Notes under the pieces: model-generated
The model's input: the letters and a program-made list of their open reading frames with translations, nothing else
The model's database searches: none
What the model was told of the DNA's origin: nothing
Position numbers and translations under genes: made by a program
In this document: positions 53,442 to 62,315 of the stretch, one piece after another
Position numbering within the stretch: the stretch's first letter is position 1
Layout of the letters: each line of letters opens with the position of its first letter
Assembly (NCBI GenBank): GCA_016719785.1
Contig: JADJYJ010000001.1
Span: forward strand, 372,001 to 436,000
Origin: Candidatus Amarolinea dominans
GTDB lineage: Bacteria; Chloroflexota; Anaerolineae; SSC4; Amarolineaceae
Direction: 5' to 3'
Length of the DNA: 64,000 nt

Positions 53442-53879
53442 CTAACCTTTCAACGCCGCGTCCACCTCATCCAGGTGCTCGTTACGATGTAATGCACGCA
53501 CGACCCAGCGCTGATTGTACACGTTGATTTCATCGAGCAAGGCTGGCGGATAACCTTCCAGCCGTGCGTCCAGCGCCTCTGCGGTTTCGATAGCAATCTG
53601 CGCCGCGGCGCGCGGCGGGATGGCGGCCCACAGGGGCAGCGACAGGTCGTTCACGAAGATGTCAATCTCCGGGACGAACAGCGTGCCCTCGCGTTCGGTC
53701 CTGTCCAGGACATACAGCACGCGCCGATCCCAGAAGGCCAGGTGCGCCAGCGCAATCGCCACGGTCCAGTGTTCGCCCACCGGGTGCTGCATTTCCGCAT
53801 CGCTCAAGCGCGCGGCCAGCGCGCGGATGCGGTCGGTTGACGCGCGGTTGCGTTCGACAAAAAAGCGGTCCAGTGTCAT
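53442..53879 (-). CDS. DinB-like four-helix protein
   Basis: 145 aa. Pattern LARFFVER-type start (MTLDRFFVERNRASTDRIRALAARLSDAEM), then GEHWTVAIALAHLAFWDRRVLYVLD and a C-terminal ALHRNEHLDEVD, with His residues positioned for the DinB/YfiT metal site. Such proteins include thiol transferases and hydrolases; the role here is unknown. GGGAG precedes the ATG at 53879. Confidence 0.75.
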   Translation of the reverse strand: MTLDRFFVERNRASTDRIRALAARLSDAEMQHPVGEHWTVAIALAHLAFWDRRVLYVLDRTEREGTLFVPEIDIFVNDLSLPLWAAIPPRAAAQIAIETAEALDARLEGYPPALLDEINVYNQRWVVRALHRNEHLDEVDAALKG

Positions 53880-54041
53880 ATGAGAATCTCCCTTCACGAA
53901 ACAAATGAATACAGCCAGAGCATGGCCGCGCCTGCGGTAGCGCGCATGCCTTCCGTCGTCCATGTGAGCGGTATTTTACGACAGCGCGGGGGGCAAAGCA
54001 AAGAATGCAGACAGCGGCGTACCGAAGCCTCACCCCTGGGG

Positions 54042-54071
54042 TTGACATTCGCAATAGCTTTGCAGTAAGAT
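54042..54071 (+). promoter_or_regulatory. Promoter of the Phd-PIN operon
   Basis: TTGACA (54042-54047), 18-nt spacer, TAAGAT (54066-54071), about 45 bp before the antitoxin start. Confidence 0.55.
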
Positions 54072-54116
54072 ATGTATCAGGATTTGTATTCTACCACTAA
54101 GTGAGGTCTGCGAATT

Positions 54117-54416
54117 ATGCAAAAAATCATTGGCGTCACCGACCTGCAAAGAAACTTCCGATCTGTGTTCGATGAGGTGACCAAGGACCACATGCCCTAC
54201 GTGCTGACGCGAGGCAGCCGGCCAGAAGCCGCCATCGTCCCCTACGAGGAGTTCACCCGCTTTCTGGCCTGGAAAGAGCAGGAGATCGTGGCTGAATTCG
54301 ACCGCGCGATGATGCGGCTGGCGGAGCAAAACGCCGTCTACGGCGACGACGAAATCGCGGCGGATGTGGACGCGGCTATGGCCGAGGTGCGCGCAGCGCC
54401 AGGTCAACAACAATGA
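54117..54416 (+). CDS. Phd/YefM-family antitoxin
   Basis: 99 aa with the Phd/YefM N-terminal DNA-binding fold (IIGVTDLQRNFRSVFDEVTKDHMPYVLTRGSRPEAAIVPYEEFTRFL) and an acidic helical tail. GAGG upstream. It overlaps the PIN toxin gene by 4 bp. Confidence 0.92.
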   Translation: MQKIIGVTDLQRNFRSVFDEVTKDHMPYVLTRGSRPEAAIVPYEEFTRFLAWKEQEIVAEFDRAMMRLAEQNAVYGDDEIAADVDAAMAEVRAAPGQQQ

Positions 54417-54835
54417 GGGCTGTCGTTGACACGAACATCCTTGTGCGGGCCGTGATCAAGCCTCAAGGGAGTGTAGGCCCCGTGCTGTATCGGCTACGCC
54501 GGCGCGACTACACGCTGCTGCAGAGCCGCGCAACGCTGGATGAGATCGTGGAGGTTCTCCATCGCCCGCGGTTACGGACTAAGTATCAGTTGAGCGATGG
54601 TGTGCTGCGCGCGACGATTCGGCTCATCGTCGCGCGCAGCGAGTTGGTGCATCCCGACGTGCAGATAGCTGCCTGCCGCGATCCCAAGGATGACAAGTTT
54701 CTGGAGGTTGCGGTCACCGGCCAGGCCGATGTCATTGTCAGTGGGGACGAGGATTTGCTCACGCTCACGCCTTTCGCCAACATCCCGATTGTGTCTCCCG
54801 CTCGATTTCTAGCCTTGTTGGATCGCGCAGAATGA
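54413..54835 (+). CDS. PIN-domain toxin (VapC-like)
   Basis: 140 aa PIN_3-type ribonuclease: VVDTNILVRAVI with the first Asp, TLDEIVEVLHRPRL with the Glu, DPKDDKFLEVAVTGQADVIVSGDEDLL with the further acidic residues. Translated from an ATGA-type overlap with the antitoxin. Likely cleaves RNA; target unknown. Confidence 0.92.
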   Translation: MRAVVDTNILVRAVIKPQGSVGPVLYRLRRRDYTLLQSRATLDEIVEVLHRPRLRTKYQLSDGVLRATIRLIVARSELVHPDVQIAACRDPKDDKFLEVAVTGQADVIVSGDEDLLTLTPFANIPIVSPARFLALLDRAE

Positions 54836-54863
54836 GCCTTCAAATGAGGCTCTCTATCTGTTC

Positions 54864-55799
54864 CTATTTGCCATAGACCTCGATTTCAGCAAATCCCAGT
54901 CCATAGAAATTTGCGGTGCGAAGGCTTCTTATAGGTGATAACAACACGATCCTGATACGATCGGCCTCTGTTTGCACAAGAGGAAAGTAAGACCAGCCCG
55001 TTTTCTGCAGTTGGGCGGGCGTTAGGTGCAGTTTCTGGGCTGTATCGTTCGAAAAAATCAGCATAGCATCTTGGAAGGCAGGGACACAGCCATCACAAAC
55101 CAAAAACTTGATTCCCGTAATGGTATATACACGATCCAGCTTGAGCTCAATCCATGGCTTGTCCAGATCGGCTGTGTCCGCAGGCCACACTGTCGCATTG
55201 TTGGAATCAATAGCTTTGTCCGGTGTGTAGATCGGCTTCTCGTTTTGGTCTAGAACATACAGTGTCGAGGAGGCGGTTGCCCCCTCAATGGCCAACTTGC
55301 TATCAACGGGAATTCCCTCTTGGGCCAACACGGTAGGGAGTGTCAGCGGTTCTGGCGTGCCATACGCCTGAATCGTCTTTTCCAGGTCCACGACACGGTT
55401 TCGAAGAGCCTCCAAGTCACCCGCAGACACAAGGGGTCCCGGTAATGGCGTGGGCGATGGACGTGCGTTGAGGGCTGCCACTTGCTGTTCCAGGGTCGAA
55501 ATCTGCTCCGTCAGTTTTTTTAGATCGGCCAATTCGATCCCCGGCTGCGGTGTCCCCGTTGATGAAGGTGACGTGCTATACGCTTCAACAGTTGAGCGAA
55601 TCTGATTAACTCGGTCAACAAGACGGTTCACCTCTTGGGATAACGTAGATGTGTCATTCTTCTGCAGTTCAGCGTTACGATTGGTCGCGTTCCAAACCAC
55701 CAATGGGCCAACTACCGACATAATCACAGCCACCGCAATTGCCACCCAAGCAGGCTGATTCGTGCTTGATCCGTAATCATTGGCAGGCTTCATTGTCAT
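54864..55799 (-). CDS. Membrane-anchored coiled-coil protein with discoidin-like C-terminus
   Basis: 311 aa. One N-terminal transmembrane helix (AWVAIAVAVIMSVVGPLVVWNA), then a coiled coil (LSQEVNRLVDRVNQIRS; LKKLTEQISTLEQQVAALNA) broken by Pro/Ser/Thr-rich linkers. The C-terminal 140 residues resemble a galactose-binding-like (F5/8 type C) domain: KAIDSNNATVWPADTADLDKPWIELKLDRVYTITGIKFLVCDG and FAEIEVYGK. Probably faces the outside and binds a carbohydrate or wall polymer. The ATG at 55799 follows AGGAG. Confidence 0.7.
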   Translation of the reverse strand: MTMKPANDYGSSTNQPAWVAIAVAVIMSVVGPLVVWNATNRNAELQKNDTSTLSQEVNRLVDRVNQIRSTVEAYSTSPSSTGTPQPGIELADLKKLTEQISTLEQQVAALNARPSPTPLPGPLVSAGDLEALRNRVVDLEKTIQAYGTPEPLTLPTVLAQEGIPVDSKLAIEGATASSTLYVLDQNEKPIYTPDKAIDSNNATVWPADTADLDKPWIELKLDRVYTITGIKFLVCDGCVPAFQDAMLIFSNDTAQKLHLTPAQLQKTGWSYFPLVQTEADRIRIVLLSPIRSLRTANFYGLGFAEIEVYGK

Positions 55800-55932
55800 T
55801 ACACTCCTACAGAATCGAAGACCGTTCCGTTGCATGTCTCATAAATCAAGCATAACCTATCTTTTCGGTTTCGGCAAGTCCATCTTGCTGGTGCCCGGAC
55901 GTTCACGGATAAAATGCTTTCGGTCCACGGGT

Positions 55933-56394
55933 TCAATTTCCAGGATGATCCATCACCAGCGCCTCTGCCGCAACCAGGCGCACATTCTCGTCCGCCGCGC
56001 GGGCGACCAGCGCGGGCGTGAAACCGGACTTGGCAAAGAGCGCATAGGAAACAGCCGGCCAGCGGCCCTGGGGATCCACCAGGTGCGCCTTGCGTTGGAG
56101 ATCATCCAGGATGTCCGTGCCTACCGGGTTAACTGACCACTTGCACTCGCCCAGCAGCAGCGCGCCATCTGCCTCGCTGACCGCGACAACGTCCACCTCG
56201 CCCGTGCTGTCCCACCAGGAGCCAACCCGTTCAGGCAAGAAGGTGAGCTGCCCCGCGCGCGCCAGGCGCGCGACGTAAGCCCGTGCCGCTTCTTCGAAGG
56301 CATAACCGACGAACTGATCGAATGTCGGCCGCAGGCGCTGCGCCAGCACCGCGTCCGCCAGGCCCAGGTCAAGCGATCCCTGGTTGGGATGCAC
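55933..56394 (-). pseudogene. C-terminal remnant of a DUF234-type ATPase gene
   Basis: About 154 residues from a GTG. The sequence matches only the C-terminal domain of the family at 25693: FDQFVGYAFEEAARAYV, VGSWWDSTGEVDVVAVSEADGALLLGECKWSVN, the PD-(D/E)xK-like core. The entire ATPase and winged helix are missing. A palindromic promoter/operator sits immediately upstream (56396-56432), as if an internal deletion had joined the promoter to the nuclease-like end. It could still encode a small protein. Confidence 0.7.
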
Positions 56395-56395
56395 A

Positions 56396-56432
56396 TATAC
56401 GAATCGCGATTATTATAATCGTGATTCGTATA
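56396..56432. promoter_or_regulatory. Palindromic promoter/operator of the DUF234 remnant
   Basis: Arms of 15-16 bp (ATACGAATCGCGATT and AATCGTGATTCGTAT, one mismatch) flank ATTAT, with TATAAT-like sequences in the centre and at the right end. Same design as 25638-25672, but with a different arm sequence. Confidence 0.65.
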
Positions 56433-56515
56433 ATAACAACTCCAGACCAAGCGCGAGCAAAAGGCTTGACATCGCTCTCAGCTTGTGATACTAAGGATAT
56501 GCCCATGCAACCGGA

Positions 56516-57418
56516 ATGAGCAGTCGTTTCAGAAAGGCGGTTTCACAAACCAAAATGGTAGAGCCATCGAGTTTGCAGAACCAGGTTTGCCTGGTCACCG
56601 GCGCCACGGCCGGCCTGGGCAAGGCGGCCGCCGTGCAACTGGCGCAGCGCGGCGCAACCGTCGTGATCGTCGCGCGCACCCAAGCCAAGGGCGATGCCGC
56701 TGTGGCCGAGATCAAGGCCAAGACCGACAGCGCGGCCGTCAGCGCGCTGACCGGAGACCTCTCCTCGCTGGCCGCGGTGCGCCGCGTGGCCGCGCAGTTC
56801 CGTGAGCAGCACGATCGGCTGCACGTCCTGATCAACAACGCGGCTGTCTTCAAGCAGCAGCGAATCTTGACCGGCGAAGGGCTGGAGCTGATGTTTGCCA
56901 CCAATCACCTGGCGCCCTTCCTGCTCACCAACCTGCTGCTCGACATGCTGCAGGCTGGTACCCCATCCACGATCATCACCGTTAGCGCGCCCTCCACGAG
57001 CAAACTGAGCTTCGATGACCTGCAGGGTGTGCGCAGCTTCTCCGCCCTCAACGCGTTCGGCGCTTCCAAGGCGGCCAATCTGCTCTTCACCTGCGCGCTG
57101 GCGCGACGGTTGGCAGGTAAGCGCGTCACGGCCAATGCCTACCATCCTGGCATCGTGCGCACCAGTCTCATGCGCGAGGCGCCCGCGCCGATGCGCCTGC
57201 TTCTCAGTCTCTTCAGCTTTATGGCGCAGCCGCCCGAGAAAGCCGCCGAAGGTTTGGTCTGGCTGGCAGAAACACAGGCCGGCGGAGCCAATGGGCAGCT
57301 TTTCCGCGGCCAGAAGCCCATGGCGACCAGCGACTACGTGCGCGACGAGGCCGTACAGGAACACCTTTGGGCGGAGAGCGCACGCCTGGCAGGATCGGGC
57401 GAGGAGGATGCAGGATGA
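56516..57418 (+). CDS. Short-chain dehydrogenase/reductase-like protein with Tyr-to-Phe change
   Basis: 300 aa (or 287 from the ATG at 56555). The cofactor fold (VCLVTGATAGLGKAAAVQLAQRGATVVIVART), NNAAVF and FATNHLAPFLLTNLLL are typical of retinol-dehydrogenase-like SDRs. The active site is unusual: where YxxxK is expected the sequence reads AFGASKAANLLF, so the catalytic Tyr is Phe, and the preceding Ser region is VSAPSTSK. Redox activity may be lost or altered. The stop overlaps the VOC gene start. Confidence 0.85.
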   Translation: MSSRFRKAVSQTKMVEPSSLQNQVCLVTGATAGLGKAAAVQLAQRGATVVIVARTQAKGDAAVAEIKAKTDSAAVSALTGDLSSLAAVRRVAAQFREQHDRLHVLINNAAVFKQQRILTGEGLELMFATNHLAPFLLTNLLLDMLQAGTPSTIITVSAPSTSKLSFDDLQGVRSFSALNAFGASKAANLLFTCALARRLAGKRVTANAYHPGIVRTSLMREAPAPMRLLLSLFSFMAQPPEKAAEGLVWLAETQAGGANGQLFRGQKPMATSDYVRDEAVQEHLWAESARLAGSGEEDAG

Positions 57419-57831
57419 CACCGCCTTTCGGCGCGCTGCGCTTTCTCTACGTCGGCACGACCGACTTCGACCATGACCTGGCGTTCTATCTGGATCAATT
57501 AGGCGCGGAGCGCGTCTGGCAGTTTGCTCGTTTTGGCGCGCTGGTGGCGGCGCTGCGCCTGGGTGACGGCCCACTGCTGCTGTTGGCCGATCACCGTCCC
57601 GCGCCCAGCTGCCTTCCCGTCTACGAGGTTGCCGATCTGGGAGCGACGATCCGGGAGCTGCGGGCGCGCGGCTGGCAGCCGCAGGGCGCCCGCTTCGAGA
57701 TCCCCAACGGCCCCTGCCAGACCTTTGCCGATCCCAGCGGCAATCAGTTTGCCATCTTCGAGGACGTTCGGCCGGGCGCAATGGAAGGCGCCTACGCCGA
57801 TCCCGCCAATCTTCACGCGGTTCGGAAGTGA
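57415..57831 (+). CDS. VOC-family (glyoxalase-like) protein
   Basis: 138 aa with two beta-alpha-beta-beta-beta halves: FLYVGTTDFDHDLAFYLDQLGAERVWQFARFGALVAALRLGDGPLLLLADH and VYEVADLGATIRELRARGWQPQGARFEIPNGPCQTFADPSGNQFAIFED. Metal ligands cannot be assigned with certainty. The ATG overlaps the SDR stop, so the two genes are coupled. Confidence 0.83.
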   Translation: MTPPFGALRFLYVGTTDFDHDLAFYLDQLGAERVWQFARFGALVAALRLGDGPLLLLADHRPAPSCLPVYEVADLGATIRELRARGWQPQGARFEIPNGPCQTFADPSGNQFAIFEDVRPGAMEGAYADPANLHAVRK

Positions 57832-57872
57832 GATTTCGAGCTCGTCAACAAATTGAACAGAATGAAAGCAAA

Positions 57873-57898
57873 CGGGGAGAGTCATGCGACTCTCCCCG
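57873..57898 (-). terminator. Terminator hairpin, copy 1
   Basis: CGGGGAGAGTC/GACTCTCCCCG stem with a 4-nt loop; on the minus strand it is followed by the T-rich GTTTGCTTTC. It lies downstream of the secreted-protein gene at 57925-58617. The same hairpin and flank recur at 62533-62558. Confidence 0.75.
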
Positions 57899-57924
57899 CT
57901 CTCTTCAGATCATGCGCAAGGGTA

Positions 57925-58617
57925 TTACCAATCCAGATTCCAAAACGGAGAGGGGACGCTAATGGTCAGGTCCTTACTGGCTACCTCAGATTGGTGTCGT
58001 TGTACAATCAACGTACGTAGCTCAACTTCTGACGTGTCCACCAAATAAATGCGAGGATCGGCAAGAAGGCTGGCCAGACCTGCGGCGTCAGCCACCGTGC
58101 CATGGATCACCATGACGCCTTCAAGAACGAGTTGTTCGCCATTGACACCCGCCGGATCCATGCTCTGTGTCCCTGGAATGGTCCGGTCAAGCCCGCCAAA
58201 TTCCCAATGCCCGCCGCGCTTGCTGTGATTCAGGGATGATCTACCAACAAAAGCGAAACTGTCCACCTGAACATGAGCCTCTGAGACCAGGATTCGCGCA
58301 TCTTGCAGCGAGACAGGCGTTGCGAAGGTGATTTGCAGAGGCAATGGGTACATCGCGTATCGTGAAAGCAGCGTTTGGCCGCGCTGCCGATTCGCATCGA
58401 GGTAACCCTGGTGAGCGATCGGGTTATCGAAATCAACGCTTATTGTCACGTAGTAACTTCCGTTCGATTGGCCTTGACCCGCGTAGCGAAACGAACTGGT
58501 TTCTCCTTCGAAATAGGGAGAAGCAACCAGGGCCGCTCGAGTCTGCGCTACAAAGGCAAGAGCGAGGACAACGACAATCAAGCATAAACTCCACAGCCAA
58601 CGAGATGAGACACGCAT
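57925..58617 (-). CDS. Secreted protein of unknown function
   Basis: 230 aa with a signal peptide (WLWSLCLIVVVLALAFVAQTRAALVAS). The rest is predicted beta-rich, without recognisable motifs (VTISVDFDNPIAHQGYLDANRQR, LQITFATPVSLQDARILVSEAHVQV). Low cysteine content. It ends before a strong terminator and belongs to a group of exported proteins near a two-component system. Confidence 0.6.
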   Translation of the reverse strand: MRVSSRWLWSLCLIVVVLALAFVAQTRAALVASPYFEGETSSFRYAGQGQSNGSYYVTISVDFDNPIAHQGYLDANRQRGQTLLSRYAMYPLPLQITFATPVSLQDARILVSEAHVQVDSFAFVGRSSLNHSKRGGHWEFGGLDRTIPGTQSMDPAGVNGEQLVLEGVMVIHGTVADAAGLASLLADPRIYLVDTSEVELRTLIVQRHQSEVASKDLTISVPSPFWNLDW

Positions 58618-58964
58618 AGTTGTTTCCTTTCACAAAACTCAGTTTGAAGGGTTCTAGTTGACCATGCCTTGGGGGTCGCTATATTTCCAGTGAAAACACC
58701 TGGCAATGACAATTTTGCCCAGCCAACTGTCACTCGATGTGTGATTATGAGAAAATGAGTAATTCACCTGACCTTCGCCGTACAAAGTGCTACATTGCGC
58801 GGGGTTGATCTCATCAGTCGTACAATGCCTTTCAAGCCTTAAACCCGTATCACAGGCTGGTAACAGTATTGCGTCATTTGTGTATCAGAGTGACAGACGC
58901 GACGGGGGACCCGTCGCGTCGTCTGTTATGATGATGCTATGACCGATAGGTGCATGCCCAGCAC
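58618..58964. other. Intergenic region with one hairpin
   Basis: 347 bp without a supported gene. A hairpin at 58892-58926 (CAGACGCGACGGG paired to CCCGTCGCGTC-GTCTG, with a small bulge) lies just downstream of the gene at 58965-60431 and may end its transcript. No T-run. Nothing else stands out. Confidence 0.5.
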
Positions 58965-60431
58965 CTATGGCATTATCTGGAGAAGCGCTTCGAACTCTGT
59001 TGCGGCATTGCTCAGGCTGCCGATCTGTTTGCTCAAACTAAACTCATCCCACTGCGCATCGGGCAGGTCATCCATGAACCAACACAGCGCCACGACCTGA
59101 GGTTCAACATTGATTTCCGCTAATGCATGAGTCAACCAACCATCTGGGTAGTTTCGAGCTGGTCGAACATTCGTGTCGGTCGTAAAAGTATTGGTGGATG
59201 TAATAAAAACTGGCAATCCGCGCGTGGCCGGGTGTGCATTGATGATCGCAAGCCAATCTCGGTATACACGAAAGCCAGACTGGGCGCCGTTCCAGGCTGG
59301 TTGACGCAGATCGGTTACTGGTTCCAAGGCCCGGCCTTTGCCTGTAAGTTCCAATGCCTCTGGCCGACCGGGAGCTTGCACAGCAAAGCCATCCGGGCTG
59401 GCGAAAGGTATGCCGGCAGCAGCCTTCTCTTGTGCTGTCTGGCTTATTGCGTAAACAAGCGTGTTCATGTAATTCAGCCAGGGGGCATCACTCGACCATG
59501 CCAATTCTCCATCTTGATCGGTGTTCCAGGGGCGCACTGGGCCAACCAGGATGCGAGCGCTCGAATGCTCCTGGCGTATGATCTGCACAACATTGTCTGT
59601 GCGAGTCATCGCGACACCATGCCCATTGAAAACGCGCGCATACCAATCAGGGGTCACCTCGTAGCCGGTCGTCAGTTCATTACTACCCTGTTCGTTATAA
59701 CCACTGCCAATGATGAACGCATAGACGTTGCGCAAACGAGCATCACGCGCTAAACGACGAACGTAAACCAAGTATTCAGCCAATGCGGCCTCATTCTCAC
59801 GTGGGGGAATGCTCTGCCCTTTCTGGTAGTCAACACGTACGAGCACGCGCAGCCCTTGTTCGTTTGCACGTTGGATACGAGTTGCCAATTCGTCAATCGT
59901 ATAGCCGGGGTTTGTCTGGGCGACGAAGGTCAACTCCACATCCCATCCGCTGCGCTGATGCCAGTTTCGCAGTGGGTTGGCAAAAACGACACCGAGTTTC
60001 GTTGGTCCTGACATGGGCACCGGTGTCGGCGTCACCCTGGCAGACGGAAATGATAGACGGGTCCATTCCACACAGCCTGTATGACAATCATGGTAGAAGA
60101 CCAATTGATAGTCTCGTTCCGAAGGAACGGTAGTGCGCCAAATCCAGGTCCAACTTTCCAAACCAGGGTTCTCGTGCCAGGCGTCAATTACCAATGGACG
60201 ATCATTGAGAGTAAGCAATACATTGGACCACGGAACAATATCGGAAATAATAATCTGGAGAGATGAAGGCGCATTAGTTGATTCTGCAACGAGTGATACG
60301 CGCGGCCATGCCAATTGGTCAATCGAAGATGACGGCGCGATCATGACATAACCCGGGGTATGCGCCATGAAAAGAATAACGCTACAAAATCCAATGAAAA
60401 TCAATCCATACACAACACGTCGAGTTTTCAT
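58965..60431 (-). CDS. Membrane-anchored TIM-barrel-like protein, possible glycoside hydrolase
   Basis: 488 aa. One N-terminal hydrophobic helix (VVYGLIFIGFCSVILFMAH) anchors or exports it. Residues 40-130 look like a beta-sandwich. Residues 150-480 alternate strands and helices like a TIM barrel (VVFANPLRNW, LRVLVRVDYQKGQ, VYAFIIGSGYNE, ARILVGPVRPW, LPVFITSTNTFTTD, VVALCWFMDD), resembling glycoside hydrolase folds, but I cannot name a family or a catalytic pair. Follows the histidine kinase gene by 22 bp, so probably cotranscribed with the two-component system. Confidence 0.6.
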   Translation of the reverse strand: MKTRRVVYGLIFIGFCSVILFMAHTPGYVMIAPSSSIDQLAWPRVSLVAESTNAPSSLQIIISDIVPWSNVLLTLNDRPLVIDAWHENPGLESWTWIWRTTVPSERDYQLVFYHDCHTGCVEWTRLSFPSARVTPTPVPMSGPTKLGVVFANPLRNWHQRSGWDVELTFVAQTNPGYTIDELATRIQRANEQGLRVLVRVDYQKGQSIPPRENEAALAEYLVYVRRLARDARLRNVYAFIIGSGYNEQGSNELTTGYEVTPDWYARVFNGHGVAMTRTDNVVQIIRQEHSSARILVGPVRPWNTDQDGELAWSSDAPWLNYMNTLVYAISQTAQEKAAAGIPFASPDGFAVQAPGRPEALELTGKGRALEPVTDLRQPAWNGAQSGFRVYRDWLAIINAHPATRGLPVFITSTNTFTTDTNVRPARNYPDGWLTHALAEINVEPQVVALCWFMDDLPDAQWDEFSLSKQIGSLSNAATEFEALLQIMP

Positions 60432-60453
60432 GATGTCATCCCCCGGTGCAAAT

Positions 60454-61578
60454 TTACGAATCCACGGCGGGCATCAAGACGAAGCGAACGGTGGTGCCAG
60501 TCGTAGGCCCGTCTGTCTGGCTCTGAATATCCAGGCTACTCTGATGCTTGTGCAATATCTCCTGGGCAAGCGCGAGGCCAAGCCCGCTTCCATCCATATC
60601 GTGGCGACCACGATACAGTCGTTGACAAACAAAAGGCAAATGCTCTGTAGCAATGCCAGGCCCTGTATCGCTGATCGCACAGACAATTCCAGTTTCATTG
60701 CGGCTCAAAACAACATCCACCCGATCACCCGGACGGCTGTACTTCACAGCATTGTCGAGAACATTCACGAAAACACGCATGAGCTGATCCGCATCGCCCA
60801 GAGTCCGCGGTAAGGGTGTGGCAACACGAAACGATAATTCGATTTCGCGTTGCTCTGCCAGGGGAATCATCTGGGCAACCGCTCCTTCAGCCAACACAAC
60901 CAGGTCTATCGGCTGTTGGGTCAGGTCGGTCGTCATCTCCAAACGAATGAGTTCGACAGCTCCCTGTATCAGCCGCATCAGTCGCCTGGTTTCTCGTTGA
61001 ATGACCTTTCTGGAAGCTTCGCGACCGGAAGGAGGTATTTCCGCATCATCCAAAAGATCGGAGTGAGCTAAAATAGAGGTCAGAGGGGTCCGTAACTCAT
61101 GCGCCAGGCTGTTGACAAAAGCATGATAGGTTTGTCTCACTTGCCAAGTAACGTTGACATCCGTGACAAACACAACGCATCCTTCAGCATATCGTTGTAT
61201 CTCCCATTGAATACGACGGATTGATGGCAACGTAAGCTGACGCGTGGAACCTCTGGAATTTGGTGAGTGAAGGGTTTCCAACACATCGTGACGCAGCAGT
61301 GCCATCCAGGATGCACCGTCCGGGTTCGTTAGTGCAAAGGGCGTCGTTGGAAGTTCTAGCAGGCGATGGGCAGCAGCATTGACATAGTGACAATCCTCCG
61401 AAGTTCGGAACAAGAGAATACCGACAGGCGCGAGGTCGAATATCGTGTTGGGCAAGGTTTGTGTTATGTGACCAGGGGTCAGATATTTGTGCCGCCACCA
61501 TATGCCCGCACATACTGCCAGGGCAAGAACCAGTAACAGCAGGAAAAGCGCAGTTCTCAACTCAAGCAAGATTATCAC
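60454..61578 (-). CDS. PhoR-like sensor histidine kinase
   Basis: 374 aa. Starting at the GTG at 61578, which overlaps the response-regulator stop (GTGA), the protein has one transmembrane helix (about residues 9-27), a PAS-like domain (IFDLAPVGILLFRTSEDCHYVNAAAHRLLEL), the dimerisation helix with phospho-acceptor His160 (FVNSLAHELRTPLTSILAHSDLL) and an ATP-binding domain with N box VNVLDNAVKYS, G1 ISDTGPGIA and G2 GSGLGLALAQEI. The layout (short N-terminus, PAS, no large sensor loop) is like PhoR. Confidence 0.9.
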   Translation of the reverse strand: MIILLELRTALFLLLLVLALAVCAGIWWRHKYLTPGHITQTLPNTIFDLAPVGILLFRTSEDCHYVNAAAHRLLELPTTPFALTNPDGASWMALLRHDVLETLHSPNSRGSTRQLTLPSIRRIQWEIQRYAEGCVVFVTDVNVTWQVRQTYHAFVNSLAHELRTPLTSILAHSDLLDDAEIPPSGREASRKVIQRETRRLMRLIQGAVELIRLEMTTDLTQQPIDLVVLAEGAVAQMIPLAEQREIELSFRVATPLPRTLGDADQLMRVFVNVLDNAVKYSRPGDRVDVVLSRNETGIVCAISDTGPGIATEHLPFVCQRLYRGRHDMDGSGLGLALAQEILHKHQSSLDIQSQTDGPTTGTTVRFVLMPAVDS

Positions 61579-62315
61579 GGGGAGAATCCCAGCGATCCGT
61601 TTTTTTCCAGTTCCTCGGGAGTGACCAGGCGATACCCAAACCCTCGTACAGTACGAATGAGCTCGGGTTGTGCAGGATCGGTCTCCACTTTGGCGCGCAG
61701 ACGCTGAACATGAACATCTACGGTGCGCGAATCGCCATCGTACGCGTAGCCCCAAACCTGCCGCAACAGTGTTTCTCGACCGAAGGCGCGTCCCGGATCA
61801 CGCAATAAACACAGAAGCAGTTCTTGTTCGGTGGGAGTCAGGTCGAGTGGTTGATTGTGTAGTTCGATACGCCGTTGCGAAGGCCAGGCTGTCAATGGTC
61901 CACAAACCAGGGGTAACTCTCGCACGTTGCGACGGTCATGGGCATGCTCCAGTAGGCGGAAGAGCGCCTTGATATGAGCAAGCAACTCACGCGGCTCAAA
62001 AGGCTTGGTTAAATAAACATCAGCGCCAGCCTCGATACCAATCAGTTTGTCAGTCAATTCATCGCGCGCCGTCAACATCACCACCGGAACATACTGCTCG
62101 GCATTCCGTACACGACGACAGATTTCTAGCCCATCCATGCCGGAGAGCATGATATCAAGAACAACCAGATCAACCTGCTGCATAGTCAATACGGCCAAAG
62201 ATTCCTGCCCGTTCTGTGCAGATACCACAACGTAACCCGCTCTTGTCAATAGAACAGACAGAACGTGAATAATGGCTTGGTCATCGTCAACAATGAGGAT
62301 CTTTTTCGGCATCAT
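61575..62315 (-). CDS. OmpR/PhoB-family response regulator
   Basis: 246 aa. Receiver domain with the acidic pair in VDDDQ, phospho-acceptor Asp54 in LVVLDIMLSGMDG, Thr in MLTARDE and Lys in YLTKPFEPREL. The C-terminal winged helix (LDLTPTEQELLLCLLRDPGRAFGRETLLRQVWGYAYDGDSRTVDVHVQRLRAKVE) is typical. Two adjacent ATG codons (62315, 62312), no obvious ribosome-binding site. Coupled to the kinase gene. Confidence 0.95.
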   Translation of the reverse strand: MMPKKILIVDDDQAIIHVLSVLLTRAGYVVVSAQNGQESLAVLTMQQVDLVVLDIMLSGMDGLEICRRVRNAEQYVPVVMLTARDELTDKLIGIEAGADVYLTKPFEPRELLAHIKALFRLLEHAHDRRNVRELPLVCGPLTAWPSQRRIELHNQPLDLTPTEQELLLCLLRDPGRAFGRETLLRQVWGYAYDGDSRTVDVHVQRLRAKVETDPAQPELIRTVRGFGYRLVTPEELEKNGSLGFSP

